Assembly: GCA_003661775.1 (NCBI GenBank)
Contig: QMWT01000001.1
Span: 1 to 64,000 of the forward strand
Reading direction: 5' to 3'
Origin: Thermoprotei archaeon
GTDB taxonomy: Archaea; Thermoproteota; Thermoprotei_A; Sulfolobales; Ignisphaeraceae
Length of the DNA: 64,000 nucleotides
Shown here: piece by piece, positions 49,025 to 57,552 of the stretch
Numbering within the stretch: position 1 is the first letter of the stretch
How the letters are laid out: every line of letters starts with the position of its first letter
The notes under the pieces: generated by a model
The model's database searches: none
The model's input: the letters and a program-made list of their open reading frames with translations, nothing else
What the model was told of the DNA's origin: nothing
Program-made: the position numbers and the translations under genes

Positions 49025-50005
49025 ATGCTTAAGTACTATGCTAAATGGAAAGATCTAGCTCTAAGAACCTTGGAAAGTGAAGTTCTTAACGTTAAGAAGT
49101 GTGAAGATGCTGAACTTGTAGTTGTTAGTGGCATGGGTGGCAGTGGTATCGTCGGCGACTACCTTTCGTCTTTAGCTGATGAAACAGGAAAATATCCCGT
49201 GTTCGTAGTTAAGGACTTCAGCATACCAAAGTGGATTGATTCATCAAGAACATTTATTGTCAGCATAAGTTATTCAGGTGAAACTCTTGAAACTATCAAG
49301 GCGTTCACCTACGTATCGGACCTTGCTAAGTGTATAGGCGTCGTAACCTCCGATGGAAAGCTTGCAGACCTTGCTAAGAGCTATTCCGTACCTCTCCTAC
49401 TACTTGAGCGTGGATATGTACCACGTGCAGCATTCCCAGCTCTACTCTTCGGCACTTTCAAGCTTCTCCATGAGGTAGGTATCGATATACTGCCTCTTGA
49501 TATAGTGAAACGTAGTGTTAACGCTATAGACATAGATAGGGCAAAAAGTATAAGTGAGAAACTTGCCTCTTTCCTTGTCACCAGCAAATATCCCCTGATT
49601 GTTGCGCCTTGGAAATACAGGGCTTTAGCCATAAGATTCAAGAACGAACTCAATGAAAACTCGAAGGTTCCTGCGAAGGTTGAGGTAATACCTGAACTAT
49701 TCCATAACGATATAGTTGGATGGGAGCAGAAGAAATTCGCAGATAAAGCTATTCTAATCACAGGAAGTAATTCCATGAACAAGGAGCTTGTAGAGTTTTA
49801 CCGCGGTTTCCTTGAAGACGTAGGGTTCGAAACTTTCGTATTGAAACTCGAAGGTGAAGACTACCTACAAGAGCTACTCTACGGCACTCTTTGTGCCGGA
49901 GTAGCATCAGTACTTCTAGCTTCTGAGCTAGGTGTCGATCCTCTGAAGACCCGATCCATCTCCAGTTACAAAAAGTTCTTGGGAAAGCTGGTATCATCAG
50001 CATAG
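49025..50005 (+). CDS. Bifunctional phosphoglucose/phosphomannose isomerase
   Basis: 326 residues, ATG start. Two SIS domains: SGMGGSGIVGDYL at 35-47 binds the phosphate, followed by SISYSGETLETI near 79. The active-site Glu is in LNENSKVPAKVEVIPE and His in PELFHNDIVGWE. This is the crenarchaeal PGI/PMI, which interconverts fructose 6-phosphate with glucose and mannose 6-phosphate. Monocistronic. Confidence 0.94.
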   Translation: MLKYYAKWKDLALRTLESEVLNVKKCEDAELVVVSGMGGSGIVGDYLSSLADETGKYPVFVVKDFSIPKWIDSSRTFIVSISYSGETLETIKAFTYVSDLAKCIGVVTSDGKLADLAKSYSVPLLLLERGYVPRAAFPALLFGTFKLLHEVGIDILPLDIVKRSVNAIDIDRAKSISEKLASFLVTSKYPLIVAPWKYRALAIRFKNELNENSKVPAKVEVIPELFHNDIVGWEQKKFADKAILITGSNSMNKELVEFYRGFLEDVGFETFVLKLEGEDYLQELLYGTLCAGVASVLLASELGVDPLKTRSISSYKKFLGKLVSSA

Positions 50006-50011
50006 GATTCC

Positions 50012-50827
50012 CTAAGTAATATAGGTGGTTTCTCTACCTGTTCTGCCCTCTTTTCTCTCTACACCTGCCCTCTCTACATATCTACGGTATAGGGATGCCG
50101 CCTCGCGCTCTATACTGCTTCCTTTGGCGATCAGCTCGTCTACCGATACAGGTATGTCGTGGACATGAGAAAGAAATTCCACTAAAGCAGCCGCAGCCCT
50201 ATAATCAACTAACTCTAATTCTACTATGACCCTCCACGTCTCACCAAGAGCGCTAATAGCAGCTATATCGTATAGCGAAGCCCAGCCAACAACTATGCCA
50301 TTCATTCCCGTTATAACTCCTTCACCGAGCTTAACTGCTCCGTAAGATACGTATTTCTCTACTATCTCAGCATTGTTACCTGCTATGAACACTCTACGTC
50401 TAGCTGAAGGATTTTCGAGATCCATGACAAATGCTGCTGTTGCTACAAGCTCTACTATCCCCCTTTCGCTAAGCTCCCTAACTATAGCATCACTAAGTTC
50501 GTGCTGATGGAGATCAGTAAGAGGCTGCGCATTCCCGGTAACCAGAACTATATCCTTATCCCTAACCTTAGCGTGATAAAAGTCAATGTGAATTATATCG
50601 GCAACACCATTCTTCTCAACCATTAGCTGTGCAGGGAAGCCACAGTGATACATAACCATGAATTTGCTAGCATTCAGCTTAGTTATCAAGTAGTCAACAG
50701 CTGTCTTACCCACAAGCCCCATACCAGGAAATCCTATAATAGCAACCCCTCTATCCAGTACAACATTCTTAAGAACCTTTCTCCGTATATACAATGTCGC
50801 CAACACCGCTAACCTCGACCTTAGCAC
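50012..50827 (-). CDS. PAC2-family proteasome-assembly-chaperone-like protein
   Basis: 271 residues. PAC2 marker GVAIIGFPGMGLVGKTAVDYL near residue 28 and VIPVTGNAQ-like VLVTGNAQPLTDLHQHEL near 94; GMNGIVVGWA follows. Archaeal relatives (PbaA/PbaB) may chaperone proteasome assembly, but many PAC2 proteins remain undefined. The end overlaps nothing; it is convergent to PGI/PMI with a 6-nt gap. Confidence 0.85.
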   Translation of the reverse strand: MLRSRLAVLATLYIRRKVLKNVVLDRGVAIIGFPGMGLVGKTAVDYLITKLNASKFMVMYHCGFPAQLMVEKNGVADIIHIDFYHAKVRDKDIVLVTGNAQPLTDLHQHELSDAIVRELSERGIVELVATAAFVMDLENPSARRRVFIAGNNAEIVEKYVSYGAVKLGEGVITGMNGIVVGWASLYDIAAISALGETWRVIVELELVDYRAAAALVEFLSHVHDIPVSVDELIAKGSSIEREAASLYRRYVERAGVERKEGRTGRETTYIT

Positions 50828-50901
50828 AAGATATACCGGGCTAAAAACGTTTCTCTAAGCCAAAACCCTTTTATAAACCCTCTAACCTACAGGGGTTAGA
50901 C

Positions 50902-51036
50902 TTGGTTTATGTATGTAAGAGATGTGGAAAAGTCTTCCGTTCGCGAAGAGCGTACGTGTTTCATATATTGGCAGGACATGGCAAGGTAGGAGGTGTAGCA
51001 ACTACCAAAACTGATTATAGAAAAAGAGCGAAGTAA
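50902..51036 (+). CDS. Tiny C2H2 zinc-finger protein
   Basis: 44 residues from a TTG at 50902; AGGGG lies 8 nt upstream. Most of the protein is one zinc finger: VCKRCGKVFRSRRAYVFHI, then GH, giving CxxC and a spaced His pair. A basic tail (TDYRKRAK) follows. Such one-finger peptides are conserved in crenarchaea and probably bind nucleic acid. It is 38 nt upstream of the tRNA with CAT anticodon. Confidence 0.75.
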   Translation: MVYVCKRCGKVFRSRRAYVFHILAGHGKVGGVATTKTDYRKRAK

Positions 51037-51073
51037 AGCTAAAAACTGCGGCATTAAGAATATGCTATCTGGT

Positions 51074-51150
51074 GGGCCCGTAGCTCAGCCCGGCAGAGCG
51101 CCCGGCTCATAACCGGGTGGTCGGGGGTTCAAATCCCCCCGGGCCCACCA
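51074..51150 (+). tRNA. tRNA with CAT anticodon (elongator Met or Ile2)
   Basis: Cloverleaf: acceptor GGGCCCG/CGGGCCC, D stem GCTC/GAGC, anticodon stem CCCGG/CCGGG with loop CTCATAA, T arm GGGGG-TTCAAAT-CCCCC, discriminator A at 51147 and CCA at 51148-51150. No intron. Archaeal initiators start AGCGGGG, so it is not tRNA-iMet. The GGGCCCG acceptor is typical of archaeal tRNA-Ile, so Ile2 (agmatidine-modified, reading ATA) is favoured over elongator Met. Confidence 0.95.
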
Positions 51151-51412
51151 AAGAATTGAGGTCCTCTCAACTCTTCTATAATGCTTATCCAAGTTCCATT
51201 CTACCCTATGATCACTATTCAAGAACGCTGCTTACTTTCTCAGGAGATATTCGTAGAACCCGTATCAGAGACCATACCGCATTGATATCGCATCTTAAAT
51301 TCTTTTCACACTCCTTTATACAGTTCTATCATATGACCATTTTGTTCATTGAACGACTGCGGTATGTCCCTCTCAACATAACACGTTCGGGAGGCGTTCC
51401 CGATCTACATTA

Positions 51413-51514
51413 ACGAGAGACGCACCATCCCTAAGGCTCGCCTTTAAGATAGCGCGGGTATTCGGAATGAAGAACGAGGATATTTTCATCTATGACGAGG
51501 ATAATGACCCTTAG
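51413..51514 (+). pseudogene. C-terminal remnant of a small XRE-type HTH regulator
   Basis: The frame reads PSLRLAFKIARVFGMKNEDI then a run of acidic residues and stop. That is the last third of compact XRE-type regulators (PSLRLAFKIARVFG is close to their usual end). The HTH part before it is lost or scrambled and there is no start codon. It sits in a 970-nt stretch without complete genes. Confidence 0.5.
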
Positions 51515-51770
51515 GTACTTGTAAGACTTCAGGTAACACAGGGTAAACTATGCACAAGGAGTGTGTACCAAGTTGAACCACCTAGCTAGGAGTCCAGTAT
51601 GCACGTGTTAAGATATCTGAATGAACACTTGGACATAGTCTTCGAACACGTCATAACATATGTCCTCGAATGAACGCCGCATTAGCCAAATAGAACTCCT
51701 GCTAGCTCACCACAGGCAGATCCCCGAAGCATACAAAATTACAACACAATCCCGAATTCTAGATATTGCA

Positions 51771-51890
51771 TTACACAGATATGCAGCCAGCCATACTCAT
51801 CTCGAACCTTCCCATCTTCAACGCTTCCTTATGTTCACTACCACCGAACGTTTCCTTCGGGTCTACTATTATTAGTGTTAAGCCAAAGCT
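51771..51890 (-). pseudogene. Coding remnant on the minus strand
   Basis: A 39-codon frame with no start reads SFGLTLIIVDPKETFGGSEH and continues KEALKMGRFEMSMAGCISV to a stop. Composition is protein-like and a hydrophobic strand precedes an Asp, but no family is recognised. It supports the view that 51151-52122 is a graveyard of gene pieces; the rest of that gap shows nothing more. Confidence 0.3.
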
Positions 51891-52122
51891 TCAAAGCCCT
51901 AGATTCATCACACAGAACAATTATCTTCCATAACCTCTACACCCCTAGCCATATACGGCAAAAGGAACCAGAGGATCTAGGATTAATTAAGATGAATACC
52001 GTTTCAGTAAAGGTCACGTTCATCATCCTTAGTCTTGCTTATCTCAGCACCGGTCCACATCATCATTAAGGAGCTCGCTCTCCATAATTTCATTAATTTG
52101 CTACCCATCTAATAACGTCTGG

Positions 52123-52638
52123 GTGCAGCTGTTGTTGAAGGAGAAAATCGTGATGTTTTTAATGCTTGCTCTAGGAGGTTTCACTACTTTGACATTCTCT
52201 AGTTTTACGGAGAATCTAATTCTTAGACATACCTACGTGCTAGGGATCTTGGTACTGATGCTTGTAGCACTCGTATCCACACTTATCGAGTTTAAGATTT
52301 TGGTGCTTACAACAGTATCGCTACTCTATCTGGTAAGTGTAATAGGTCTTATTCTCGAACTTTGTGACGTGCCTCCCTGCATTACAAGATCTTGGTACCC
52401 CTTTATGTACGTAGACACCAACACGTGCTCTACAACCCCCCATAGTGTTCTTTCACCGTCAATCCCTCAGATATTGGCTGTACTAGCTCTTCATCGAACC
52501 TATAAACTTTTGGTTTCGAAGCTAGGCAAGACAACAAAGAATATTCATGCTGATTCTACTAGGCATGAAACTTGCAATAATTCTACCGGCGAGATCGTAT
52601 ATCTTGGCAGCTTTAAGAAGCACGACGATGTCGCTTGA
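52123..52638 (+). CDS. Small membrane protein, uncertain
   Basis: 171 codons, GTG start. Three or four hydrophobic helices lie within residues 8-78 and another near 107-125. The last ~39 codons overlap the 3' end of the minus-strand DUF434 gene, which is unusual for two real genes. The helical part looks real; the tail may be extended by loss of an earlier stop. Not recognised. Confidence 0.45.
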   Translation: MQLLLKEKIVMFLMLALGGFTTLTFSSFTENLILRHTYVLGILVLMLVALVSTLIEFKILVLTTVSLLYLVSVIGLILELCDVPPCITRSWYPFMYVDTNTCSTTPHSVLSPSIPQILAVLALHRTYKLLVSKLGKTTKNIHADSTRHETCNNSTGEIVYLGSFKKHDDVA

Positions 52639-53241
52639 AGCTACGACAACATCATTATTTTTGCTGTGCGATATCAACGTGGTATCAACCTTTTTGGCAA
52701 GCTCGTAATGTATTTTCTTACCGATAAGTTTTCCGAGTATCTCCGCGGTGATCTTAGCATGTTTAGCACTATGGCTAACAGTGCTATCAAATACGAATGT
52801 TACGTACCTAACTGGGATCCTAGCTAGGTATTTTCCCATAATTTCTATAGCTGTTAGGAGATACTCCCTTTCGCCATGCCTTAACTTGGCTCCTCTGAGA
52901 TCCCTCACAAAACCATCATCACAGATGTAAACTCCTTCGTTCTTCAAGGCAGCGATTATCGTTAACAAGACGTTGTAACCGTCCACTATAAGCTCAAAAT
53001 TTGCCAAATCTACTTCCCGTAGATGTCGCAATGCTACATCTTGTACACATTTAGATGTGTGAACGCATCTATAAAGAAGCATTCTCTCCTTTTGACCCAG
53101 CATGTATCTCTCCGTTACAATGTTGAGAGCTGCCTGCTGGGGATAACCACGATCAAGAAGCCATCTGTAATCAGCAATAGCCTTGCACAACCTTCCGTTA
53201 GTAGCTACCCTGCAGAGGTGGGGAAAGCTTCCCGGAGGCAA
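52522..53241 (-). CDS. DUF434 family protein (NYN/PIN-like)
   Basis: 239 residues. The N-terminal ~65 residues match DUF434 (DYRWLLDRGYPQQAALNIV, then ERYMLGQKERMLLYRC). The remainder resembles an NYN/PIN-like nuclease: LIVDGYNVLLTI with an Asp near residue 87, VFDSTVSHSAKHA, and NNDVVVASSDIVVL with another Asp. Such proteins may process RNA. It is downstream of the anchored protein gene by about 16 nt. Confidence 0.75.
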   Translation of the reverse strand: MPPGSFPHLCRVATNGRLCKAIADYRWLLDRGYPQQAALNIVTERYMLGQKERMLLYRCVHTSKCVQDVALRHLREVDLANFELIVDGYNVLLTIIAALKNEGVYICDDGFVRDLRGAKLRHGEREYLLTAIEIMGKYLARIPVRYVTFVFDSTVSHSAKHAKITAEILGKLIGKKIHYELAKKVDTTLISHSKNNDVVVASSDIVVLLKAAKIYDLAGRIIASFMPSRISMNILCCLA

Positions 53242-53257
53242 ACGTTGTTCCCATCAC

Positions 53258-53776
53258 CTACTCCTTATCGATGTTTATAGGTTCAAATTCTATGTTCACA
53301 GCTAACCTGATGGCATGTTCATAGGGATTCCTTACTACAACAGCTCCGAAGCCCGGCGGGGAAATAACTCTATAGATAACTAATCCGCTCTCTTCATATG
53401 AAGGTAGCAAGACAAGTCTTGTACCATTACCACTCATGACAAATTCTACTTCTCTCGGCACATCGCCGTAGGTAGGACTTGATAACCTGATTCTCACTAT
53501 TCCTAGGCAAGGAATAGAGAGAGGAGCTACATACACTCCACCTTGCTCAACTACTATCTGCGTACTGAATAATGCCCGTTTTTCGCATAGGAAGTTACGT
53601 TCCTTAACGAAGATGGTGGTTGTGATAACACCCCCTTTAGATGTGGGGAACACTAACGTTACACAGCCTCCTAGTAAGCTACCTATAAGGAAGAAAGCTA
53701 GGGCCACTAACCAAGGTCTTTCCTCTGCAAACTCTTCTAAACGTGTAAACATATCCCCTACCCTATTCATAATCAA
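53258..53776 (-). CDS. Membrane-anchored hypothetical protein
   Basis: 172 residues. An N-terminal transmembrane helix (WLVALAFFLIGSLLGGCV) precedes a beta-rich, probably external domain. Not recognised. It is upstream of the DUF434 gene with a 16-nt gap, a likely transcript pair. Confidence 0.55.
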   Translation of the reverse strand: MIMNRVGDMFTRLEEFAEERPWLVALAFFLIGSLLGGCVTLVFPTSKGGVITTTIFVKERNFLCEKRALFSTQIVVEQGGVYVAPLSIPCLGIVRIRLSSPTYGDVPREVEFVMSGNGTRLVLLPSYEESGLVIYRVISPPGFGAVVVRNPYEHAIRLAVNIEFEPINIDKE

Positions 53777-53852
53777 AAGTTATATAACGTAGGTAACGAA
53801 GAAGCCGGCTGGTACAGTTACAAAATGTATGCGTTCAGACAAATCTTCTACT

Positions 53853-54848
53853 TCACATCTTCCTAAGATAGTTGAGGAACATTTCATATAATTCGTAAGC
53901 GCCTGTGAGGAAATCCCTTCCACCTTCAAGCACTTCGTTTATCACGCGCCGCGCTTCGGGGGCTGTCTTGAGGAAGTTATCATAGACTTCTTTTATCAGC
54001 GTCCTCGCAATTTCAACAGTCTCTATTTCTCTACGCCGTCTTCTTCTGGCATCTAGAAGTCCAGTGTCCCTAGCATAGCTCAAGAAATCGTTGATAGCTT
54101 CTACCACACCTTCTACTCCATCCCCATTTATGCTGTTGGTTCTTATTATAGGTGGTACCCAACCATTCCTCTTAACTCCCTCGAGTGCAAGTTTAAGTTG
54201 CATAGCAAACAACTCTGTTTGAGGTAAATCACTCTTATTCAATACATACACATCTCCTATCTCCATGATGCCAGCCTTCAACGCCTGTATATCATCCCCC
54301 ATTAAGGGCTGCAGTATTACCACTACAGCATCTACAAGATCCATTATCTTCACATTCACTTGCCCTGCACCGGGATGTTCAATGAGCACGTAGTCAAAGC
54401 CAACAGTACAGAGAAACTCCATTGTGAGAACGGCCTTCCATGGAAGGGGTTCCTCAGGAGGTGTGCTCATGCTGCGGAAGAATGTCCTCTCGTCCAGCGT
54501 CCTTACACGAACCCTATTCCCAAGAAAAGAACCTCCGCTATAAGGACTTGAAGGGTCGACGGCAACTACAGCTACGCTGAAACCCCTTTTTCTCAGTACC
54601 TTTATCATGTGATTTATAAGGCTACTCTTACCTACACCCGGAGCTCCAGTGATTCCTATGACGAAGCTGCTAGAATTTCCTGTGAATAATCTATCAAAGT
54701 ATTTCCTGAGTTTGCCAGGATCCTCCTCAATAAGTGTTATGACCTTAGATATCGACATAGCGTCCTTGGCATTAAGCGCTTTATCTATCAGATTAGAGAG
54801 TCTCAAAGCTTCTCTCCTCTTATCACTGTGCTTCATAGAGCTATGCAT
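53853..54848 (-). CDS. MeaB/ArgK-type GTPase, methylmalonyl-CoA mutase chaperone
   Basis: 331 residues. Walker A GITGAPGVGKSSLINH near residue 65; VDPSSPYSGGSFLGNRVRV is the ArgK/MeaB signature; LNKSDL supplies guanine specificity. Switch II reads EHPGAGQ instead of the common ETVGVGQ. MeaB loads and protects adenosylcobalamin in mutase. It starts divergently 43 nt from the mutase small subunit gene, so the three mutase-related genes share one regulatory gap. Confidence 0.92.
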   Translation of the reverse strand: MHSSMKHSDKRREALRLSNLIDKALNAKDAMSISKVITLIEEDPGKLRKYFDRLFTGNSSSFVIGITGAPGVGKSSLINHMIKVLRKRGFSVAVVAVDPSSPYSGGSFLGNRVRVRTLDERTFFRSMSTPPEEPLPWKAVLTMEFLCTVGFDYVLIEHPGAGQVNVKIMDLVDAVVVILQPLMGDDIQALKAGIMEIGDVYVLNKSDLPQTELFAMQLKLALEGVKRNGWVPPIIRTNSINGDGVEGVVEAINDFLSYARDTGLLDARRRRRREIETVEIARTLIKEVYDNFLKTAPEARRVINEVLEGGRDFLTGAYELYEMFLNYLRKM

Positions 54849-54891
54849 AGTTTAAAAAGCTAATAAGGTAGCTGACTATGGGGAGCTTTGC

Positions 54892-55326
54892 GTGTCTGCA
54901 TCAACTCCTAGACTTGGAGATCGTAAACCAAAGGTTCTTGTAGCAAAATTAGGGCTAGACGGTCATGATAGGGGCGCTAAGATAGTGGCGCGCGCATTAA
55001 AGGATGCAGGATTCGATGTAGTGTACCTCGGCGTACATCAAACCCCGGAGAACGTTGTGAAGACTGCTATAGAAGAGGATGTGGATGCTATCGGCGTAAG
55101 CATACTGTCGGGTTCCCACATAGAGCTGGTATCAGAGCTTAGGAAGCTAATGAAGGAGAGAGGTATAGATATCCCTCTCATTGTAGGAGGGATCATACCG
55201 CCGTCCGACACCCAACTACTTAAGAGCATGGGTGTTTTTGAGGTCTGTGGTCCAGGGACGCCACTTCGCAAGATCATTGAAATCTACAAAAAAGCTATAG
55301 AGATTAGGCGAGGTGAGAAGATATGA
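54892..55326 (+). CDS. Methylmalonyl-CoA mutase, B12-binding subunit
   Basis: 144 residues, GTG start. The cobalamin-binding motif DGHDRG gives the lower-ligand His (KLGLDGHDRGAKIVARAL), with GVSILSGSH and VGGIIPP forming the Rossmann pocket. It pairs with the large subunit at 55743. The end overlaps the epimerase gene by 4 nt (ATGA). Split alpha and beta chains are usual in archaea. Confidence 0.94.
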   Translation: MSASTPRLGDRKPKVLVAKLGLDGHDRGAKIVARALKDAGFDVVYLGVHQTPENVVKTAIEEDVDAIGVSILSGSHIELVSELRKLMKERGIDIPLIVGGIIPPSDTQLLKSMGVFEVCGPGTPLRKIIEIYKKAIEIRRGEKI

Positions 55327-55736
55327 AGATGCTGGGCCTAGATCACATAGCTATAGCTGTGAAGAATTTAGATGAAGCTATAGATACCTTCAAAAAGCTG
55401 TTGGGTGTAGACCCTGAGAAGGTCGAGGAAGTTACGGAGGAGAAAGTTAGGATAGCAGTCTTCGACCTAGGGAATGTGACCGTAGAGCTTCTACAGGGAA
55501 TAAGTCCTGATAGCGCGGTGACACGCTTTGTAGAGAAGCGCGGTGAGGGTCTTCATCATATAGCTATCCGCGTTGAGGGTATCAACGAGGCGTGTAAGGA
55601 GCTGGACTCTAAAGGATTCAAGCTGGTATATCCTGAACCTCGTGTTGTTGCTAATGGCGAGCGCAAGATAGAGTTCATACATCCAAAATCTGTTCACGGA
55701 GTGTTAGTCGAACTAGTAGAGAGATTAACGAGATGA
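55323..55736 (+). CDS. mce: Methylmalonyl-CoA epimerase
   Basis: 137 residues. The glyoxalase-like fold has metal ligands His in LDHIAIAVKNLDEAID, His in GEGLHHIAIRVE and Glu in GVLVELVERL. It interconverts the R and S epimers so that mutase can use the product. It overlaps the B12-binding subunit gene by 4 nt and lies 6 nt before the large subunit gene. Confidence 0.94.
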   Translation: MKMLGLDHIAIAVKNLDEAIDTFKKLLGVDPEKVEEVTEEKVRIAVFDLGNVTVELLQGISPDSAVTRFVEKRGEGLHHIAIRVEGINEACKELDSKGFKLVYPEPRVVANGERKIEFIHPKSVHGVLVELVERLTR

Positions 55737-55742
55737 GGGTTC

Positions 55743-57455
55743 ATGACCATGTGGGACCCCAGCTATATTGAGAAGTTGAAGCAGAAGCTAGCTGAATGGG
55801 AGAAAGAGGTAGTGGAGCCTATACTCAAAAAACTCCCTGAACGCAAACGCGAGTTCTTAACAGAGCAGGGATTCTCATTAAAGAGACTCTACACGCCCCT
55901 TGATCTAGCTGAAAGGAACTGGGACTACCTAGAGAAACTGAGCTTTCCCGGAGAGTATCCCTTTACCCGGGGCGTTTACCCAACGATGTACCGTGGAAGA
56001 CCGTGGACTATACGGCAGTACTCAGGGTTCGGATCGGCTGATGACACCAATAAACGATACCACTACCTTCTCAAAATAGGGCAGACTGGGCTCTCAATGG
56101 CATTCGATCTTCCGACGCAACTGGGGCTAGATCCTGACCATCCACTAGCTTATTACGAGGTTGGCAAGGTAGGAGTTTCAATGCCTTGTGTAAAAGAGAT
56201 GGAGATAGTGTTTGAGGGTATTCCTATGGACAAGATCACCACCTCCATGACTATAAACGCTACAGCGATGGAGATACTCTCGATGTACATAGTCGTAGCT
56301 GAAAGCAAAGGGATACCACGACACGTTCTCGGGGGTACGGTACAGAACGATATTTTGAAGGAATTCATTGCCCGCAACAACTACATCTACCCGCCGAATC
56401 CATCAGTGCGTTACGCAACAGACTTAATAATATGGGCCGCGAAAGAGATGCCTAAATGGAATAGCATCTCGATCTCGGGTTACCACTTTGAAGAAGCGGG
56501 CGCCACACCTGCTCAAGAAATAGCTTTTACGCTAGCCGATGGTATAGAATATGTTCGCTGGGTCCTAGAAAGAGGCAAGTCACAGGGGTGGCCCGAAAAT
56601 GTGGATCAGTTCGCACCTAGACTGAGCTTCTTCTTCTCTGCGAGAACCAATCTGTTTGAGCAAGTGGCTAAGTTCAGAGCTGCTAGGCGTATGTGGGCAA
56701 AGATCATGAAGGAGCGGTTCGGCGCTAAGAAGCCACGCTCAATGATGCTCCGTTTCCATACCCAGACAGCGGGCGTTACTTTAACAGCGCAGCAACCTCT
56801 AGTAAACCTGATAAGAACCACCATACAAGCTCTCGCAGCAGTTCTCGGAGGTACGCAGTCGTTGCATGTCAATTCATACGATGAAGCGCTTTCACTACCG
56901 ACAGAAGAAGCAGTAAAGTTATCAATAAGAGTCCAACAAGTAATCCTTTACGAGAGCGGAGTTGTCGATACTGTTGACCCGTTGGGAGGGTCGTACTACG
57001 TGGAGTGGCTAACCGATATGCTCGAGGAAGAGGCATGGAAGATAATTGACCAGATCGAACATGTGGGCGGTATGCTGAAGGCTATAGAGGCAGGGTGGCC
57101 GCAGGCTGAAATAGCGAGATCTGCTTACGAATATCAGCTCAAAGTCGAGAAAGGGGAGATACCTATAATAGGTGTCAACATCTTCGTCGAGGAGGAGGAG
57201 CCGCGGATACAGATGCTTAAGGTAGATCCCAAAGTCCGTGAGAGAGTAATAAGCAGACTCAAGAAGTTCAGGGAAGAACGCGATAGGGAGGCGTTAAAGA
57301 GAGCACTGGACGAAGTTAGGAGAGCTGCCGAGAAGGAGGATGTGAACCTAATGCCCTACATACTCAACGCCATTAAGTCCAGGGCTACTCTTGGAGAAGT
57401 CAGCAGCGTACTTAGGGAGGTATGGGGTGAATGGAGAGCTCCCGAAGTAATCTAG
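55743..57455 (+). CDS. Methylmalonyl-CoA mutase, large (catalytic) subunit
   Basis: 570 residues, ATG start. The TIM barrel binding the pantetheine chain includes RQYSGFGSADDTNKRYHYLL, GQTGLSMAFDLPTQ, TSMTINATAM and FHTQTAGVTLTAQQP, all typical. It lacks the B12 domain, which is the separate 144-residue subunit. With MeaB and the epimerase it forms a propionate/succinate module; in crenarchaea such genes also serve the 3-hydroxypropionate/4-hydroxybutyrate cycle, but carboxylase genes are not in the window. Confidence 0.95.
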   Translation: MTMWDPSYIEKLKQKLAEWEKEVVEPILKKLPERKREFLTEQGFSLKRLYTPLDLAERNWDYLEKLSFPGEYPFTRGVYPTMYRGRPWTIRQYSGFGSADDTNKRYHYLLKIGQTGLSMAFDLPTQLGLDPDHPLAYYEVGKVGVSMPCVKEMEIVFEGIPMDKITTSMTINATAMEILSMYIVVAESKGIPRHVLGGTVQNDILKEFIARNNYIYPPNPSVRYATDLIIWAAKEMPKWNSISISGYHFEEAGATPAQEIAFTLADGIEYVRWVLERGKSQGWPENVDQFAPRLSFFFSARTNLFEQVAKFRAARRMWAKIMKERFGAKKPRSMMLRFHTQTAGVTLTAQQPLVNLIRTTIQALAAVLGGTQSLHVNSYDEALSLPTEEAVKLSIRVQQVILYESGVVDTVDPLGGSYYVEWLTDMLEEEAWKIIDQIEHVGGMLKAIEAGWPQAEIARSAYEYQLKVEKGEIPIIGVNIFVEEEEPRIQMLKVDPKVRERVISRLKKFREERDREALKRALDEVRRAAEKEDVNLMPYILNAIKSRATLGEVSSVLREVWGEWRAPEVI

Positions 57456-57552
57456 TTCGGTCATAATCAAAATAGCCTACATCATTTACCCAAGGCAGAA
57501 TAGTAAATTAAGCCTCTTACTATCTAGATCCTTAGCTAACGGAGTTGAAACC

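Noticed and set aside
9548..51150. Dispersed GGGCCCGTAGCTCAGCC repeat
   Set aside because: It is the shared 5' part of tRNA-Arg and the CAT-anticodon tRNA, explained by tRNA homology, not by a mobile repeat.
51074..51150. Initiator tRNA-Met
   Set aside because: The acceptor starts GGGCCCG and not the AGCGGGG-type of archaeal initiators.
57456..57552. Another C/D box sRNA (ATGATGT on the minus strand near 57505)
   Set aside because: No CTGA D or D' box lies within a plausible distance.
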